From contig SKTG01000058.1 in NCBI GenBank assembly GCA_007118045.1, positions 1 through 8,173 of the forward strand: DNA of 8,173 nt. The letters run 5' to 3'. Below the pieces are notes generated by a model. It had not been told where the DNA came from. It did no database searches and saw only the letters and a program-made list of their open reading frames with translations. The position numbers were made by a program, and so were the translations under genes. The first letter of the stretch is position 1, and each line of letters starts with the position of its first letter. This stretch comes from Nitriliruptoraceae bacterium. GTDB lineage: Bacteria > Actinomycetota > Nitriliruptoria > Nitriliruptorales > Nitriliruptoraceae. Positions 5,729 to 8,173 of the stretch are shown piece by piece.

Positions 5729-7002
5729 CCCTGGCGCTCGTGGTGGGGTCCGTGTTCGTCCTGCTGCTGCTGCGCGTCCCCGTGGCCTTCGCGCTGATGC
5801 TCCCATCGGTGATGTACGTGGTCATGGCCGAGGGCCAGACGCTGGGCGTCGCGATGCAGCAGATCACCTCGGGAGTGGACTCGTTCCCGTTGTTGGCGGT
5901 ACCGCTGTTCATCATGACCGGCTACATGGCGAACGTCTCGGGCATCGCCGACCGGCTCTTCGACCTTCTCGGCAACCTGTTCGGGACCATCCGTGGCACG
6001 GCGGGATACGTGAACGTCAGCGGCAGCGTGGTCTTCTCCTGGATGTCCGGAGCCGCGATCGCGGACGCCGCCGGCCTCGGCTCGTTGCTCGTTCCCGCCA
6101 TGCGCCGCCAGGGCTACGACGCCGGCTTCGCGGCCGGCCTGACCGGCGCTTCGTCGATGATCGGCCCGGTGATGCCACCCAGCATCCCCGCGATCATGTA
6201 CGCCGTCACCGCGGGCGTCTCCATCGGCGCCCTGTTCTTCGCCGGCATCGTGCCCGCGTTCCTCCTGGCGGCGGTGCTCTTCGTCTACGTCTTCCTCTAC
6301 GCCCGCAAGCGTGAGGACCTCGGCCGGGAACGTCCGACCATGGCGGCGCTGCTGTCCTCCTCGGTGAAGGCCCTGCCGATCCTCTTCACGCCGGTCATCA
6401 TCCTGGGCGGGATCCTCGGGGGCGTCTTCACCCCGACCGAGGCAGCCGCCGCGGCGGTGATGTGGATCGTGCTCATGGGCGTGGCCTACCGCTCCCTGAC
6501 GGTCCGTGCGTTCCTCCAGACGTTCCTCAAGACCGCCCAGACCACGGGTCAGATCCTGCTGATCGTGGCGGGCGCAAGCTTGTTCGCCTGGGTCATGGCA
6601 CGCGAGCGAGGCCCGCAGGTGCTCGGCGACGCGATGTTCGGTCTGACGGAGAACCCCCTGATCTTCCTGCTGCTGATGAACGTGATCCTCCTGCTGATCG
6701 GGATGCTGATCGAGCCGGTCGCGGCGCTGCTCATCACCGTGCCGGTCCTGCTCCCGGTGGCGGTGGAGTTCGGTGTCGACCCCGTCCACCTCGGGGTGAT
6801 CATGATCCTCAACCTCGTGATCGGGCTCCTCACGCCTCCCGTGGGTCTGGTGCTCTACGTCCTGAGCTCGGTGACCGACGTCGATCTGCCAACGGTCATG
6901 CGAGGGACGATGCCGTTCCTGGTGCCGCTGTTCGTGGCACTGCTCCTCGTGACCTTCATCCCGCAGATCAGCCTGTTCCTCCCCCAGCAGCTCGGTCTGT
7001 GA
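5725..7002 (+). CDS. TRAP transporter large membrane subunit (DctM family)
   Basis: A 425-residue, highly hydrophobic protein, exactly the usual length for DctM permeases of TRAP transporters. The GTG start at 5725 overlaps the dctQ stop and is preceded by a G-rich Shine-Dalgarno (GGGGGGATGG at 5711-5720). Family signatures in order: VPLFIMTGYMANVSGIADRL, the SGAAIADAAGLGSLLVPAM block, GYDAGFAAGLTGASSMIGPV, MPPSIPAIMY, and FTPTEAAAAAV near the centre of the protein. About a dozen membrane segments are visible. It forms the transport channel and uses an ion gradient (Na+ or H+) to import the ligand delivered by the binding lipoprotein. No helix is missing and no frame break is seen. The end of the gene overlaps a 13-bp dyad, and no clear terminator separates it from the following enzyme gene. 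Confidence 0.95.
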   Translation: MTLALVVGSVFVLLLLRVPVAFALMLPSVMYVVMAEGQTLGVAMQQITSGVDSFPLLAVPLFIMTGYMANVSGIADRLFDLLGNLFGTIRGTAGYVNVSGSVVFSWMSGAAIADAAGLGSLLVPAMRRQGYDAGFAAGLTGASSMIGPVMPPSIPAIMYAVTAGVSIGALFFAGIVPAFLLAAVLFVYVFLYARKREDLGRERPTMAALLSSSVKALPILFTPVIILGGILGGVFTPTEAAAAAVMWIVLMGVAYRSLTVRAFLQTFLKTAQTTGQILLIVAGASLFAWVMARERGPQVLGDAMFGLTENPLIFLLLMNVILLLIGMLIEPVAALLITVPVLLPVAVEFGVDPVHLGVIMILNLVIGLLTPPVGLVLYVLSSVTDVDLPTVMRGTMPFLVPLFVALLLVTFIPQISLFLPQQLGL

Positions 7003-7011
7003 CGTCGTCAC
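6999..7011. promoter_or_regulatory. 13-bp dyad at the dctM stop codon, function unknown
   Basis: GTGACG-T-CGTCAC is a perfect dyad with a single central base, overlapping the TGA stop of the DctM gene. It lies at the start of the 114-bp gap before the enolase-superfamily gene. It could be a regulator site for that gene, or chance in GC-rich DNA; it is too short a stem with no loop to act as a terminator. Confidence 0.25.
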
Positions 7012-7116
7012 GCGTCGCACCTCGCCCGGTCCCCCGCGTGGGCGCCGACCCCCGCGAGGGCGCATCCGTGGACGGGTGCTCGAACCGGGCGTGACAGCAA
7101 GCCGCATGGAGATCGC

Positions 7117-8173
7117 ATGGAGTTGGAGATAGAACGCGTCAGCTCGGCCGGATACCGCCTGCCGCTCGACGACGTGGGTGATGCCGGCCACGGCCTGCTC
7201 GAGACCGAGGAGCTCATCACCGTCGAGATCGAGGCCGGCGGGCTGACCGGGCACGGGTACGCCTACACCATCGGCCGCGGAGGACGTGCCATCCAGGCCG
7301 TGATCGACCACGACCTGACGCCGCTGCTCATGGGGCAGGACGCCGCCGATCTCGAGCATCTCTGGGAGTTGATGTGGCAGCGCATGCTGTACGTCGGTAG
7401 AGGGGGGGTGACCGCGTTCGCCATCGCCGCCGTGGACATCGCGCTCTGGGACCTGCGAGGCCTGTCGGAGGGACGGCCCCTGTACCGCACGCTCGGCGCT
7501 CCCCACAAGGTCCTGCCGGCGTACGGCTCTGGCGTCGACCTCCCGAAGTCGCTCGCGGACCTCCTCGCGCAGACCGAGGGCTTCCTCGACCGGGGCTTCG
7601 AGGGCGTCAAGGTCAAGGTCGGTCGTGACGACCCGGCCGAGGACGAGGAGCGGGTGGGGGCGGTACGCGACCTCGTGGGAGACCAGGTCGACCTGATGAT
7701 CGACGCGAACATGGCGTGGGACGTCGACGAGGCGATCGAACGCGGTCGACGGCTGGAGCGACACGATCCCTACTGGTACGAGGAACCGACCGTGCCTGAG
7801 GACGTGGCGGGACACGTCAGGATGCGGAGGGAACTCACGGTCCCGATCGCGGCAGGTGAGAGCCTGCACTCCCCGCGGGAGTTCGAACGCTACGTGGAGG
7901 CCGACGCCCTCGACGTCGTGCAGGTCGACCCCATCACCTGCGGGGGCATCACCGCCGCGCTACGCGCGATCCGCCTGGCCAACGGCGCGGGACTGCCGGT
8001 CAGCAGCCACTACGCCGACGAGCTGAGCGCTCACGTGCTCTGCGCCGCCGACGCGCCCGTCTACCTCGAGAAGCACGCGTTCGCGCTGGACCCCTACCTC
8101 GTCGAGCCCCAGGTCGTCAGCGACGGGACCGTCCAGCCCACGGAGACGCCGGGCACGGGCCTACGGTTCGACG
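7117..8173 (+). CDS. enolase-superfamily enzyme, mandelate racemase subgroup, 3' partial
   Basis: Open from ATG 7117 to the window edge (352 residues seen). GGAG (7108-7111) stands 5 nt before this ATG; an ATG at 7106 hits a stop after eight codons. Residues 1-130 form the capping domain typical of the superfamily (ELITVEIEAGG, then AAVDIALWDLRG). The barrel carries the full mandelate racemase-subgroup active site: Lys165 and Lys167 (KVKVG), metal ligands Asp196 (IDAN), Glu222 (YEEP) and Glu248 (AGES), the Asp271-His298 dyad (QVDP and SSHYADE) and Glu318 (VYLEKH). The enzyme should use Mg2+ to abstract the alpha-proton of a carboxylate, giving racemisation, epimerisation or dehydration. These residues are shared by mandelate racemase and several sugar-acid dehydratases, so substrate is open. 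Linked to the TRAP operon 114 bp upstream, it probably acts on the imported acid. The C-terminus is cut by the window. Confidence 0.9.
   Translation, partial: MELEIERVSSAGYRLPLDDVGDAGHGLLETEELITVEIEAGGLTGHGYAYTIGRGGRAIQAVIDHDLTPLLMGQDAADLEHLWELMWQRMLYVGRGGVTAFAIAAVDIALWDLRGLSEGRPLYRTLGAPHKVLPAYGSGVDLPKSLADLLAQTEGFLDRGFEGVKVKVGRDDPAEDEERVGAVRDLVGDQVDLMIDANMAWDVDEAIERGRRLERHDPYWYEEPTVPEDVAGHVRMRRELTVPIAAGESLHSPREFERYVEADALDVVQVDPITCGGITAALRAIRLANGAGLPVSSHYADELSAHVLCAADAPVYLEKHAFALDPYLVEPQVVSDGTVQPTETPGTGLRFD

Noticed and set aside
4669..7869. A 1066-codon open frame on the minus strand opposite the TRAP genes and the enolase-superfamily gene
   Set aside because: It is the mirror of three well-recognised plus-strand genes in very GC-rich DNA. 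Its product is low-complexity (Arg/His/Asp/Glu/Gln-rich) and resembles no family I know.

Overview
This is a high-GC window (about 70% by eye) with strong G/C third-position bias and GTG/ATG starts behind GGAG-type ribosome binding sites. The gene types (BlaI/MecI regulator paired with an M56 metallopeptidase, PadR-type small regulator, lipoproteins with very acidic linkers) fit a high-GC actinobacterium. A deep lineage such as Nitriliruptoria is possible, but that is a guess; nothing in the window fixes the taxon.

Layout. (1) 3-443 (+): the 3' part of a cupredoxin-like lipoprotein with a His-rich insert. (2) 615-1755 (+): a two-gene unit, a BlaI/MecI-type winged-helix repressor overlapping by 8 bp a short M56-family membrane metallopeptidase. 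(3) 1879-3219 (+): a decayed chromate-transporter (chrA) gene with a frameshift, nonsense codons and an out-of-frame internal deletion. Its C-terminal half runs in frame, with no stop, into an intact PadR-family regulator. (4) 3253-3283: a perfect 13-bp-stem hairpin between convergent genes. (5) 3298-3822 (-): a small multi-spanning membrane protein, DoxX/HTTM-like, with an uncertain N-terminus. (6) 3947-4012: a divergent intergenic region carrying several palindromes. (7) 4078-7002 (+): a complete TRAP transporter operon (periplasmic binding lipoprotein, small DctQ subunit, large DctM subunit). It is followed at 7117 by an enolase-superfamily, mandelate-racemase-type enzyme that runs off the end of the window.

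How the genes work together. The clearest functional unit is region 7. A TRAP transporter, which uses an ion gradient to import carboxylates, sits directly upstream of an enzyme that abstracts the alpha-proton of a carboxylate. This predicts uptake and catabolism of an alpha-hydroxy acid or sugar acid. The exact substrate cannot be read from the sequence. The chrA remnant is non-functional, while its adjacent PadR regulator remains open. I see no phage, IS element, CRISPR array or RNA gene, and no convincing evidence for a wholly new system. The most notable items are the chrA-padR read-through fusion, the palindrome cluster before the TRAP operon, and the complete racemase-type catalytic set in the last gene.
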